The notes: a model not told the origin generated them from the sequence alone. A DNA stretch of 20,909 bases from Chloroflexota bacterium (GCA_021845945.1 JAJZRD010000040.1:1-20909); one strand, 5' to 3'. Counted from the stretch's first letter, positions 7,778-15,561 are shown. Program-made: numbers and translations.

Positions 7778-8178
7778 CGGTGGTCGATGCCAGCGTCTGG
7801 GTCAGCCGCTTCCTGCCGGGGGACATCCACCACCCGGCCAGCCGAGACTGGCTGCGAGGACGGCTCGCCACGGGAGGACTCGTCGTAGTCCCCATTCTGC
7901 TGATGCCTGAACTGTCTGGCGCCCTCTCCAGGCAGACGGGTCGGCAGGACCTGGCCAAGGAAGCAATCCGGCAACTGACGCGGCTCAAAGGCATCCGCAT
8001 CGTCCCTATGGACCGATGGTTGGGCAGGCTGGCTGCCGAGTTGGCCGGCGATCTGGGCCTCCGAGGCGCCGATGCCGTGTACGTAGCTACCGCTCACCGT
8101 CTTAACGTCCCCCTGGTCACCTGGGATGCAGAGCAGCAGAAGAGGGCAGCGGGTCTCGTCCTGGTGGACAGGCCCTGA
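7774..8178 (+). CDS. vapC: PIN-domain ribonuclease toxin, VapC family
   Basis: A 134-residue PIN-domain protein, expected to cleave RNA with a divalent metal when not bound by its antitoxin. The acidic residues of the PIN active site are all present: D5 (VVDASVWV), E46 (MPELSGAL), D100 (LRGADAVYVATA) and D118 (TWDAEQQ). Length and motif order are normal for VapC. It overlaps the antitoxin gene by 4 nt. The antitoxin is Phd-like rather than AbrB-like, a known pairing. Nothing suggests inactivation. Confidence 0.88.
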   Translation: MTVVDASVWVSRFLPGDIHHPASRDWLRGRLATGGLVVVPILLMPELSGALSRQTGRQDLAKEAIRQLTRLKGIRIVPMDRWLGRLAAELAGDLGLRGADAVYVATAHRLNVPLVTWDAEQQKRAAGLVLVDRP

Positions 8179-8199
8179 GACTCTCATCCTCCCCAAGTT

Positions 8200-8257
8200 G
8201 ACTGTTGAGTCCACAGTCACGGAGCCTGTTGGCGATGCGCGCTCGGTGTGGCACACC
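8200..8257. terminator. Weak hairpins in the gap between vapC and the MMPL gene
   Basis: GACTGT (8200-8205) pairs with ACAGTC (8213-8218), and GGTGT (8245-8249) with ACACC (8253-8257). They lie in the 114-bp gap between converging genes but have no T-run, so a terminator role is only a guess. Confidence 0.25.
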
Positions 8258-8292
8258 TGGTTACACCACTTGGAGACAGGCATCCCATCGAC

Positions 8293-10641
8293 TCAGTCCT
8301 CGATCCTGACCTCGGGCAGGCGCCGCAGGATGAAACTCGGCGTCCACCAATTCCACTTCCCCAGCAGCCGCATGGTGGCAGGCACCAGGAGGGTCCGCAC
8401 CACCGTGGCGTCCAGCAGCACCGCCAGGGCGATCCCAAGCCCCAGCGCCTTGATGATCACGATGTCGGCCATGGAGAAGGCCGCCCCCACCACCACCACG
8501 ATGATCGCCGCGCTGGTGATGATCTTCCCGCTCTTCTCCAACCCCTTCGCCACGCTGGCCGCGTTGTCCCCGGTCCGATCATACTCCTCCTTGATGCGGC
8601 TCAGCAGGAACACCTCGTAGTCCATGGAGAGGCCGAAGAGGATGCAGAAGAGGATGATGGGCATGGAGGCCTCCACCGTCCCCTCCGAGCGGAAGTGGAG
8701 CAGCGACTGGAAGTGGCCATCCTGGAAGATGTACACCAGGGCGCCGTAGCTGGCCAGGATGCTGAGGGTGTTCATGACGATCGCCTTGGCCGGCAGCAGC
8801 ACCGACCGGAGCAGCAGGAACAGGATGGCGTAGATCCCCACCACCACGATGGCAAGGGCCCGGGGCGCGTCGGCGTACAGGACGTCCACCACGTCGATCA
8901 CCTCGGCCGAGGTCCCGTCCACCAGGATCGACATTCCGTCGGGCAGCTTCATCCCCCGGATGTCCCGCACCAGCTGCTTGGAGCTCTCCGATACGGGACT
9001 CTCTTTGCTGGACAGCTTCACCAACGCCACGGAATCCCCCGCCAGGATCCTCGCCAGCTCACGACCGTAGGGATCGGAGATCCGGGAGGGGTCCGAGTAG
9101 ATCAGCTGGTACTGGGCCTTGGTGATCCGCGGGTCCAGGTCCACGATGCTCTGGACGCCCGTCACCCGGGGGTCCCTGGCCAGGCTGTGGGTGAGGTCGT
9201 ACAGCCGGGAGACGTTCTCCGGTCGGAAGACGCTCCCCGGCATCCGGACGGCCACCAGGATGGGTGCCGTCTCGCTCTCCCCGAACTCGCTCCTCAAGAG
9301 GTCCAGCGCCTGGCGGGACTCCAGGCGGAGCGGCAGGATGTTGGCATCGGGGGCGCTGAAGCGCACGTGCAGGAAGGGGGCGCCCAGGGCCACCAGGAAG
9401 AGGAGGGTGGGCAGGAACACCGCCACCGGGTGGCGCATCACCCACCCGGCCGACCGCTCCCAGAAGCGTCCCGTGGACCACCGGCTACCCAGGACGGGCC
9501 AGCGGTTGACGTGGTGCCCCAGCACTCCCAGCAGGGCCGGCAGCAGGGTGAGGGCCGCCGCCATGCAGAAGGCGATGCCCACCATTCCGATCAGCCCCAG
9601 GGAGCGCAGCAGCATGAACTCGAAGGTGGCGAGGGCGGCCAGCCCGATGAAGACCGATAGCCCGGAGAAGAAGACCGCCTTCCCGGCCGTCGCCACGGTT
9701 GCCGCCACCGCCTCCTCCACGCCCCCGTGGCGCAGCTCCTCCCGGAAGCGGCTGGTCATGAAGAGGGAGTAGTCCACCCCCAGCCCCAGCCCAAGCATGG
9801 TCGCCACGTTCATCACGAAGATGGAGAGATCCGTGGCGCGGCCGACCAGGGCGATGGCCGCCAGGATGCCGGCCACGGTGACGCCGCCCAGGGCGATTGG
9901 GAGCCCGGCCGCCATCAGGGTGCCGAACACCACCAGCAGGGCCACGGCGGCGAAGGGGAAGGCGACAATCTCCGCCCGCTGCAGGTCCTCGTGGCTCAGC
10001 CGCTCCACCTCGGCGAAGAACACCGGCCCGCCGGTGACCAGCATGCGGAGCGCTGGGTGCTGAGTGCTGGGTGCCGAGTGTTGAGTGCCGGCCCCCTCAC
10101 CCCACCCCTCGCCCCTCCCCGCAGCGGGGAGGGGCGAGGGGTGGGGTTCTGTCCCTCCCGCCCCGTCGCCCCCTCGCCCCTTCTCCCCGTCGGCCACCGG
10201 CGGGCGCAGCCGGGAGGTGATCTGCCCGACCTGCCGGGCGGCGGCCTCGGCGCCCGAGCTCAACACCACCAGCTCGTAGGCCGTGTGGCGGTCGCGGGAG
10301 ATCTGGCGGGGGTTGGTGAGGTGGTCGACCACCCTCTCCACCCCCGGCGCTCCCTGGAGCCCCGCCAGGGAGTAGGCCACCCGGCGGGAGAACTCGGGGT
10401 CGTCGACGGTCAGGGTGGGGCTGGTGAAGAGCGCCACCAGGCTGCTAGGCTGGACGCCCAGATGCTGCTCCAGGAGGTCCCGGGCGCGCACCGACTCCAT
10501 CCGATGACTGGTGAAGCCGCCGAACTGGAGCCGCCGGGCGGCCTGGGGGACGAGGGGCGCGCTGGCCAGCAGCAGAGCGATCCACACAAAGATAATCGCC
10601 CACCGGCGCCGGTAGGCGAATCTACCCAGAGAGTAGAACAA
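8293..10641 (-). CDS. MMPL/RND-superfamily membrane transporter
   Basis: A 782-residue protein with the two-repeat layout of MMPL exporters: helix 1 at about 14-31, a large outer loop, a bundle of five helices (about 218-360, including the motif LGLGVDYSLFMTSRFREEL and GKAVFFSGLSVFIGL), a second loop, and a second bundle with LFGLSMDYEVFLLSRIKEEY and GKIITSAAIIVVVVGAAF. The conserved Asp-Tyr pairs for proton coupling are kept in both halves. Such proteins export lipids or drugs. The start is TTG at 10641 with AGAAGG 7 nt upstream. The first outer loop contains an in-frame insert of repeat DNA (about residues 150-197). Confidence 0.88.
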   Translation of the reverse strand: MFYSLGRFAYRRRWAIIFVWIALLLASAPLVPQAARRLQFGGFTSHRMESVRARDLLEQHLGVQPSSLVALFTSPTLTVDDPEFSRRVAYSLAGLQGAPGVERVVDHLTNPRQISRDRHTAYELVVLSSGAEAAARQVGQITSRLRPPVADGEKGRGGDGAGGTEPHPSPLPAAGRGEGWGEGAGTQHSAPSTQHPALRMLVTGGPVFFAEVERLSHEDLQRAEIVAFPFAAVALLVVFGTLMAAGLPIALGGVTVAGILAAIALVGRATDLSIFVMNVATMLGLGLGVDYSLFMTSRFREELRHGGVEEAVAATVATAGKAVFFSGLSVFIGLAALATFEFMLLRSLGLIGMVGIAFCMAAALTLLPALLGVLGHHVNRWPVLGSRWSTGRFWERSAGWVMRHPVAVFLPTLLFLVALGAPFLHVRFSAPDANILPLRLESRQALDLLRSEFGESETAPILVAVRMPGSVFRPENVSRLYDLTHSLARDPRVTGVQSIVDLDPRITKAQYQLIYSDPSRISDPYGRELARILAGDSVALVKLSSKESPVSESSKQLVRDIRGMKLPDGMSILVDGTSAEVIDVVDVLYADAPRALAIVVVGIYAILFLLLRSVLLPAKAIVMNTLSILASYGALVYIFQDGHFQSLLHFRSEGTVEASMPIILFCILFGLSMDYEVFLLSRIKEEYDRTGDNAASVAKGLEKSGKIITSAAIIVVVVGAAFSMADIVIIKALGLGIALAVLLDATVVRTLLVPATMRLLGKWNWWTPSFILRRLPEVRIED
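10052..10090. repeat. Tandem heptads GCTGNGT inside the MMPL gene
   Basis: Five consecutive 7-bp units read GCTGGGT, GCTGAGT, GCTGGGT, GCCGAGT, GTTGAGT, then a partial GCCGG. On the coding strand they make the odd peptide TQHSAPSTQHPALR. Similar heptad wording occurs at 1320-1370 between genes. Confidence 0.75.
10099..10147. repeat. 49-nt GC-rich palindrome inside the MMPL gene
   Basis: A 24-bp arm starting ACCCCACCCCTCGCCCCT (10099-10122) is exactly reverse-complemented at 10124-10147 around one central A. It is translated in frame as HPSPLPAAGRGEGWG. The design (long GC-rich arms, one-base centre) matches the intergenic palindrome at 3171-3213. Confidence 0.85.
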
Positions 10642-10676
10642 CCTTTAGCCTTCTTAAGCCGGGTTTGCGGTCGCCC

Positions 10677-10682
10677 AGTATA
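10677..10682 (-). promoter_or_regulatory. Candidate -10 box for the MMPL gene
   Basis: On the minus strand TATACT lies about 36 nt before the TTG start. No good -35 box is found at the right distance. Confidence 0.35.
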
Positions 10683-10713
10683 GCAGAGCCGGCCTGCAAC
10701 GTCTGCTGGGAGC

Positions 10714-10730
10714 GCGGGCATCTTGCCCGC
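10714..10730. repeat. REP-like hairpin GCGGGC-N5-GCCCGC
   Basis: GCGGGC (10714-10719) pairs with GCCCGC (10725-10730) over ATCTT. It lies downstream of the secreted-protein gene and upstream of the MMPL promoter, both on the minus strand, so it may end the former's transcript. Similar hairpins are common dispersed repeats in GC-rich genomes. Confidence 0.45.
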
Positions 10731-10766
10731 AGCCGGCCGCTACTGGATGTAACCCTTGGAACAAGG

Positions 10767-11579
10767 TCACGCCTTGTCACCGGGAGGCTGGATCAGGTGC
10801 CAGAACTCCTCCACGAAGCCCCGGGGGTCCACGTGGAAGACCTGCTTCTGGATCTCCGGCTTGCCGGCCCGGCACTGCCAGCTGTAGATGCCCTCGTGGC
10901 CGGCGATGTAGAGGGGAATGAAGTCCGACTCCGGGTTCGCCTGGCAGTACTGGACCATGCCGGGGTTGGGCGTCGTGCTGGTGTCCGCCTTGCCGCAGTT
11001 CAGGTTGGCTCCCACGGTGCAGGCCAGCAGCTGCCCCTGGTAGCAGCGGAGGAAGATGCCGGCCGCGGGCGGCCGGAAGGATTCGACGGGCACGCCGAGG
11101 GCCGCCGCCAGCCCCTCGCGCACCGCCTCGGGGAACCTGGGCCCCACGTAGCGGGCGTCGGTCTGGTCGATGGTTCCCACCGCCACGCAGTAGGCGAAGG
11201 GATCGTCGTAGGTCACGGGCGGGTCGCTCTCCCAGGGGAACCGCTCGCCGTTCGGCCGCACCTCCACGCTGGACGGGCCCTCTACCCACGTGTCCGAGCC
11301 GTTGGTGAAGCCGGTCCAGTTGTCCAGGGCGCGCCACACCATCATACCGGTGGTCGTTACCTGGACGACGGTGTCGTCGGGCCCCGGGTGCTCGTTCTCC
11401 AGCGGCTCGCCCACCACCTCGGGGATCTGGTCGGCCAGCGCCTTGAAGCCCAGCCGGAACTCCGGCCCCGCCTGGGCCGCGGCGCTGACGGGCTGCGCGA
11501 CGGCCACGGCGACCACCACCACGAGGGTGGAGCAGAGGGAGGTGCAGAGGAAGATCAGGCCCATGGAGAGATGCCTCAT
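10767..11579 (-). CDS. Secreted protein of unknown function
   Basis: A 270-residue protein with a long signal peptide (MRHLSMGLIFLCTSLCSTLV..., cleavage likely after VSAAA, about residue 35). The mature start, GFKALADQIPEVVGEPLENEH, and the block MMVWRALDNWTGFTNGSDTWVEGP are, from memory, a recurring pair in extracellular proteins of Chloroflexota; no enzymatic role is known to me. The second half has several cysteines (CVAVG, RCYQGQLLACTVGANLNCG, YCQ, WQC) that could form disulfides outside the cell. GGAGG lies about 9 nt before the ATG at 11579, which is preferred to the upstream start at 11633. Confidence 0.75.
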   Translation of the reverse strand: MRHLSMGLIFLCTSLCSTLVVVVAVAVAQPVSAAAQAGPEFRLGFKALADQIPEVVGEPLENEHPGPDDTVVQVTTTGMMVWRALDNWTGFTNGSDTWVEGPSSVEVRPNGERFPWESDPPVTYDDPFAYCVAVGTIDQTDARYVGPRFPEAVREGLAAALGVPVESFRPPAAGIFLRCYQGQLLACTVGANLNCGKADTSTTPNPGMVQYCQANPESDFIPLYIAGHEGIYSWQCRAGKPEIQKQVFHVDPRGFVEEFWHLIQPPGDKA

Positions 11580-11714
11580 CCTCGATACCTCCTGGAGGTT
11601 GTGGATGGTAGTGTAGCACAGCCTCAGCCGCAAGATCCGTGTTCCACGGTCGTCTCGACGCCGCTACTGGATTGAGGTCGACCCACAGCAGGGGTCGGGG
11701 GCGGGACGCGTCCT

Positions 11715-11742
11715 GTAGAGACGCGACATGTCGCGTCTCTAC
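11715..11742. repeat. Perfect 28-nt palindrome (GTAGAGACGCGACA half-site)
   Basis: The half GTAGAGACGCGACA (11715-11728) is followed directly by its exact reverse complement (11729-11742). From memory, palindromes starting GTAGAGACG are dispersed repeats in cyanobacteria and Chloroflexota; I cannot check copy number here. Confidence 0.8.
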
Positions 11743-11954
11743 CACGTGGAGCCATCACCTCAAACCGCGACGAGCCTGGCCCCACAGCTGTGCTGGTGGG
11801 AACGGAGGTCAACCGCCTCACCCGACCCCTGCGGTGGCTCTCCCACGGGTAACCGACGACGGGCGGCCCGCCGGGCTGACGACCGGCTGAGTGCGGCTGC
11901 GGGAAAGCGGTTAGCCAATCGCTCGGCCGGCTGGCAGCCGCGACGAATTGTCCC

Positions 11955-11960
11955 TATGAT
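11955..11960 (+). promoter_or_regulatory. Candidate -10 box for the small zinc protein
   Basis: TATGAT lies 43 nt before the ATG at 12004. The -35 position (TGGCAG) is a poor match. Confidence 0.3.
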
Positions 11961-12003
11961 TTGCTGGTAGTGTTTGGCACAACGAGCTACTGGGAGACGT
12001 ACA

Positions 12004-12267
12004 ATGCCGATCTGTCCCGACTGCAGGGGCGAGGTACCCGGGACGGCGACCTGCACCCGGCAGCACTTCCGGCTGGGGAACAAGAACGTGCCGCGGATCC
12101 GCTACGGAGAGGAGCGACGGCCGCCGGTGGAGTACTCCTTCGAGGAGCATTGCGACGACTGCGGAGTGGAGGTCGGCGGCTTCCATCACCGAGGCTGCGC
12201 CGTGGAGCAGTGCCCCCTCTGCGGGGACTACGCCGCCGTCTGCCACTGCTGGAGCCACATCCGGTAG
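12004..12267 (+). CDS. Small zinc-knuckle protein, function unknown
   Basis: An 87-residue protein crowded with metal-binding pairs: CPDC (4-7), C17 and H21 near the N-terminus, CDDC at about 50-53, then FHHRGC, CPLCG and a final CHC. The block HHRGC-x4-CPLCGDYxxxCHC follows the pattern of a widespread family of small zinc proteins found in phages, plasmids and bacterial chromosomes ('HHPGC...CP.CGG....C.C'), whose role is unknown to me. GGGAG at 11992-11996, 7 nt before the ATG, sets the start. It stands alone, convergent with the kinase remnant. Confidence 0.75.
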   Translation: MPICPDCRGEVPGTATCTRQHFRLGNKNVPRIRYGEERRPPVEYSFEEHCDDCGVEVGGFHHRGCAVEQCPLCGDYAAVCHCWSHIR

Positions 12268-12407
12268 CAGGGCCCCCGGCCTGCGACCGACCATCCGCCG
12301 CCGCGCACCATCGGACGCCGGCGGCACCGGTCGCGTCCCCAGGCCAACCTCTGCAGACTGTGGCTGTCCGGGAGTCCGCCGCGATGGCATTGACCCCGAG
12401 GCCGACG

Positions 12408-12830
12408 TCAGGCGGCCCCAGCCGTGGGCAGGGTGAAGGTGAAGGTCGATCCCTCGCCGGGATTGCTCATCACCCAGATCCTTCCGCCGTGCGCCTCCAC
12501 GAGCGCCTTGGCGATGAAGAGGCCGAGGCCCAGCCCCTCTGACTCCCCCGCCCCCTTGGCCCGGTAGTACCGGTCGAAGACGTGGGGCAGCTCCTCCGGT
12601 GGGATCCCCACTCCGCTGTCGGCCACCGACACCCGCACCTCCCGGTCCGCGCTTTCCGCCCGTACCAGGACCGGCGCCGCCTCGGGCGAGTACTTCAGCG
12701 CGTTGGAGACGAGGTTCGTCAGGATCCGGTCGAGCCGGTCCTGCTGAGACTGGTAGAACTGGCAGAAGTGGGTGCCCCAGGGGACGTTGCCCACGATGTC
12801 GATGCCGGTCGGCCTGATCCTCTCCTGCAT
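12408..12830 (-). CDS. MEDS-HATPase fusion, remnant of a histidine kinase
   Basis: A 140-residue protein. Residues 10-30 ([20 protein letters not shown]) match the start of a MEDS sensor domain; from residue 31 the protein is a histidine-kinase ATPase: N-box [13 protein letters not shown] (38-50, N43), G1 box DSGVGI (71-76), F box FDRYYR, G2 box [10 protein letters not shown] (99-108), end [10 protein letters not shown]. The rest of MEDS and the whole HisKA helix pair with its phospho-accepting histidine are missing. The frame is open throughout, so an in-frame deletion is likely. It may be a decaying gene or a stand-alone ATPase. No response regulator is adjacent. The ATG at 12830 has AGGGTCAGGA just ahead. 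Confidence 0.7.
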   Translation of the reverse strand: MQERIRPTGIDIVGNVPWGTHFCQFYQSQQDRLDRILTNLVSNALKYSPEAAPVLVRAESADREVRVSVADSGVGIPPEELPHVFDRYYRAKGAGESEGLGLGLFIAKALVEAHGGRIWVMSNPGEGSTFTFTLPTAGAA

Positions 12831-13092
12831 TCCTGACCCTTTCTAGCAGCTTCCAGAGGGGGTTGGGGACCTGAGGCTCGTCCACCGGCAGTCGGGCGAA
12901 GGGGCATCTCTACCACAACCGGCTACGACGGCTATATGTCTGGTCCGGGCAGGTGGACAGCGCAAGAAATGATCTACAGGCGGGCGCGAGAATCCGATTG
13001 CGCAGTATAGTGGCTGCCTCGACTCCATGCACGAACCCTCCCGCCGACGGAGCGGCGCCCGCGCCGAGACCCGCAAGAGTGGGGCCGCGAGC

Positions 13093-14418
13093 TTAGGCCC
13101 CGCGGGGCGCCCGCGCCGTCCGCGGCTTAGCCCGACCCGACGCCCCCGCCGCCAGGGCCAGGGCCGCCGCCGCCACGTCGATAGGGTCGTGGTCGTCCAG
13201 CAGATCCTCGACCACCGCCCGATAGGGCCCCCACCGCCCGGACTCCAGGACCTGGGTGAGACGCTCCTCCAGGATCTGCGCGTCCCGCTCCTCGACCTCG
13301 GCCGCCGTGGGCACCTCCTCCCGCCGAATGCGGGCTCCGGTGATCCTCTCGATGACCCTCAGCTCCCGCATCTCCCAGGGGTTCACGAAGGTGATCGCCT
13401 CGCCCTGTCGCCCAAAGCGTGCCGTGCGGCCGATCCGGTGAACGTAGTACTCGGGGTCGGGCGGGAGGTCGAAGTTCACCACCGGGCTCACGTCCGGGAT
13501 GTCCAGGCCCCTCGCCGCCACGTCGGTGGCCACCAGCACTTCGGTCTGCCCAGCGCGAAAGGCCCGGAGCACCTTCTCCCGCACCGGCTGGCTCATATCG
13601 CCGTGCAGCCCCTCGGCGAGATAGCCTCGCCCCTGGAGCCCCTCGACCACCTCGTCAACCGTTCGCTTGGTGGCGCAGAAGACGAGGACCCGTTCGGACC
13701 GCCTGGCGTCGAGAACCCGGCAAAGCGCATCGAACTTGCGCCTGTAGGGCACCAGGTAGAAGAGCTGGCTGACTTCTGGAACGGTCAGCGCCCGGGGCCG
13801 GCTCAGCCGGAGGATCTCCGGCTCGCGCATGTAGCGACGGGCGAGCTGAAGGATGGGATCGGGAATCGTGGCCGAGAAGAGCGCCGTCACCCTCTTGTCG
13901 GGAAGGTGGGCCATCACGTACTCCACATCCTCCAGGAAGCCCATGTCCAGCATCACGTCGGCCTCGTCCAGAACCAGCATCGACACCGAGCTCAGGTCGA
14001 CTGTGCCCCGGCGCATGTGATCCATCAGCCGGCCGGGGGTCGCCACGATGGCGTGGACGCCCCGACGCAGCGCCCGAAGCTGGCGCTCGATGGGCTGGCC
14101 TCCGTAGATGGGCACCAGCAGTAGCCGCCGGTCGCGGCCGATGGCGCTGAGCTGCTCCGACACCTGCACCGCCAGCTCGCGGGTCGGCGCCAGCACTACC
14201 GCCTGGGGCACCACCCGCTTGACGTCGATCCGCTCGACCAGGGGAATGCCGAAGGCGGCCGTCTTGCCCGTGCCGGTGAGGGCCTGGGCGACGACGTCCC
14301 GCCCCTGCAGGAGACAGGGGATCGCTCGCTCCTGCACCGGGGTCGGGGCCTCGAAGCCCATCTCCTCGATGCTGCGGAGCACCGGCTTGCTCAATCCCAG
14401 ATCACGAAAATCGGCCAA
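13093..14418 (-). CDS. DEAD-box ATP-dependent RNA helicase
   Basis: A 441-residue RNA helicase with every core motif: Q motif region (F4, GFEAPTPVQ at 21-29), motif I ALTGTGKT (46-53), PTREL (78-82), TPGR (127-130), DEAD (151-154), SAT (182-184), then in the second domain LVFCATKRTVDEV, ATDVAARGLDIP and HRIGRTAR (327-334). It unwinds RNA, probably in ribosome assembly or mRNA decay. The C-terminal tail (about 100 residues) is short and ends in a basic stretch. The start is TTG at 14418, placed by GGGAGG six bases upstream and by the usual family start; the ATG at 14484 would add 22 atypical residues. Confidence 0.92.
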   Translation of the reverse strand: MADFRDLGLSKPVLRSIEEMGFEAPTPVQERAIPCLLQGRDVVAQALTGTGKTAAFGIPLVERIDVKRVVPQAVVLAPTRELAVQVSEQLSAIGRDRRLLLVPIYGGQPIERQLRALRRGVHAIVATPGRLMDHMRRGTVDLSSVSMLVLDEADVMLDMGFLEDVEYVMAHLPDKRVTALFSATIPDPILQLARRYMREPEILRLSRPRALTVPEVSQLFYLVPYRRKFDALCRVLDARRSERVLVFCATKRTVDEVVEGLQGRGYLAEGLHGDMSQPVREKVLRAFRAGQTEVLVATDVAARGLDIPDVSPVVNFDLPPDPEYYVHRIGRTARFGRQGEAITFVNPWEMRELRVIERITGARIRREEVPTAAEVEERDAQILEERLTQVLESGRWGPYRAVVEDLLDDHDPIDVAAAALALAAGASGRAKPRTARAPRGA

Positions 14419-14472
14419 GGTTCGCCTCCCAGCACAAGACTCGGGCGAAGGGCCGCAACCCCCATGCCAGGG

Positions 14473-14480
14473 TGTATACT
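14473..14480. promoter_or_regulatory. Overlapping divergent -10 boxes
   Basis: TGTATACT contains TATACT for the plus strand (towards the IMPase gene, about 57 nt upstream of its GTG) and TATACA for the minus strand (about 55 nt upstream of the helicase TTG). The shared GTATAC core would make the two genes compete for one promoter site. No clear -35 boxes. Confidence 0.35.
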
Positions 14481-14536
14481 TCACCCCACTTCTCTCTGGG
14501 CGGCTGGCTCGGCACTGGAACTGGAGGTTTCCCCCG

Positions 14537-15310
14537 GTGAATCACTTCACCAAGTTCGCCATAGAGGTGGCCCAGGCCGCGGGCCAGCTGCTGCTGGACC
14601 ACCACGGCCGGATGCAGACCCTGGAGTTCAAGCTGAGAACCAACTTCAAGACCCAGGTCGACGACCTGAGCGACCGGCTGATCCGCAGCGCCATCATCGG
14701 CAACTTCCCCGGCCACAGCATCTACTCCGAGGAGCAGGAGGACCGGCTGGCCGGCTCCGACTACAGCTGGGTGGTCGATCCCCTGGACGGTACGGTCCCC
14801 TACACTTACGGCACCAGCGATCACTTCGCCGTCAGCATCGCCCTGCTGCAAGGCCGCGAGCCGATCCTCGGGGTGACCTTCGCCCCTCTGCGGCGGGAGC
14901 TGTACGTGGCGGAGCGGGGCGGGGGAGCCAGCTGCAACGGCCGGCCCCTCGAGGTGAGCCGGGTCGACGACCTGAACCGGGCCCTGATGGCCGCCGACTG
15001 CGGAAAGCTGGAGCGGGAGTCGCTGATCCCCTACCAGCAGAGGCTTCTCGCCGCCGACGGCGTGGTCTACGTCATGTCCTTCTGCTGCGCGTCGGTGTCC
15101 ATGGCCTTCGCGGCCTCCGGAGCCCTGGACGGCTACCTCGCCGTCAAGCAGGAGCCGTGGGACATCGCGGCGGGCGCCCTCCTCGTCAGGGAGGCGGGCG
15201 GCGTGGTGACTGCCCCCGAGGGCAGGCCCTGGCAGTTCGGCGACGACTGTCTCCTGGCCGCCGGTCCGGAGCTGCACCCCCAGCTGGTGCGCCTCCTGTC
15301 CGCGGGTTGA
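14537..15310 (+). CDS. Inositol-monophosphatase-family phosphatase
   Basis: A 257-residue enzyme of the IMPase/FIG superfamily, which removes a phosphate from sugar phosphates, inositol phosphate or PAP using magnesium. Metal ligands are visible: E65-E66 (SEEQE), the signature WVVDPLDGT at 78-86 (D81, D84), and the C-terminal motif WDIAAGALLVREAGG (D209). FAPLRRELYVAERGGGA is also typical. Substrate cannot be told. GTG at 14537 is chosen because GGAGG lies 9 nt upstream; a longer frame to 14108 would run through the divergent helicase. Divergent from the helicase with a 118-bp shared control region. Confidence 0.88.
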   Translation: MNHFTKFAIEVAQAAGQLLLDHHGRMQTLEFKLRTNFKTQVDDLSDRLIRSAIIGNFPGHSIYSEEQEDRLAGSDYSWVVDPLDGTVPYTYGTSDHFAVSIALLQGREPILGVTFAPLRRELYVAERGGGASCNGRPLEVSRVDDLNRALMAADCGKLERESLIPYQQRLLAADGVVYVMSFCCASVSMAFAASGALDGYLAVKQEPWDIAAGALLVREAGGVVTAPEGRPWQFGDDCLLAAGPELHPQLVRLLSAG

Positions 15311-15320
15311 TCGACTTCTC

Positions 15321-15506
15321 CTGGGCCGACAGCTCGACAGTGTGGGAGATGCCCACTACTACAACGACCCCGGATTCCGGCGGGTCTGCGAGTCACAAGG
15401 CAGACTCCTGGTCGCCACCAAGCATGGCCAGTATCCCCATTCGGGTTGGGCTCAAGCCCTGCTTGCAGCCCGCCTGAGGCTTTGTGACCAGGTCTCGCTC
15501 AGCTAA
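15321..15506 (+). pseudogene. Probable transposase remnant
   Basis: The frame open from before 15321 reads LGRQLDSVGDAHYYNDP, then FRRVCESQGRLLVATKHGQYPHS, and ends at TAA 15504-15506. The order 'GD.HY..P..R..CE..G..LV....G.YPH' matches, from family knowledge, the central DDE region of IS1182/IS4-like transposases. Only about 45 residues match, no start codon or transposase ends are visible, and the sequence diverges after YPHS. I read it as a decayed insertion-sequence fragment between the IMPase gene and the amidohydrolase gene. Confidence 0.4.
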
Positions 15507-15561
15507 CACAGAGGGAGGCAGGCGATGCTACAAGCCTGACCCCCAGGAAGCTCGCCTGCTC

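Larger units (their letters stand above)
11580..12003. other. Gene-free stretch with a palindromic repeat and a weak promoter
   Basis: This 424-bp gap has no supportable gene. It holds the leader of the secreted-protein gene (minus-strand candidate -10 TACACT at 11610-11615), the 28-nt palindrome at 11715-11742, and, near its right end, a plus-strand TATGAT (11955-11960) that may drive the small zinc protein. Short reading frames on both strands look random. Confidence 0.5.

Noticed and set aside
8248..9660. Long plus-strand open frame (470 codons) opposite the MMPL gene
   Set aside because: It is rich in His/Gln/Arg/Gly with no hydrophobic core or recognisable motif, as expected for the antisense of a GC-rich membrane-protein gene.
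10736..11672. Shared 13-mer GCCGCTACTGGAT on both sides of the secreted-protein gene (10736-10748 and 11660-11672), as possible direct repeats of a mobile unit
   Set aside because: Several exact 13-base matches are expected by chance in 20 kb, and there is no transposase or inverted end nearby.
12999..13010. Plus-strand TATAGT as a promoter
   Set aside because: No plus-strand gene follows for more than 1.4 kb; the complementary TATACT could serve the kinase remnant but lacks a -35 box and would give a long leader.
13081..13101. GGGGCC/GGCCCC hairpin around the helicase stop codon as a terminator
   Set aside because: No T-run follows on either strand, and short GC stems are frequent in this DNA.
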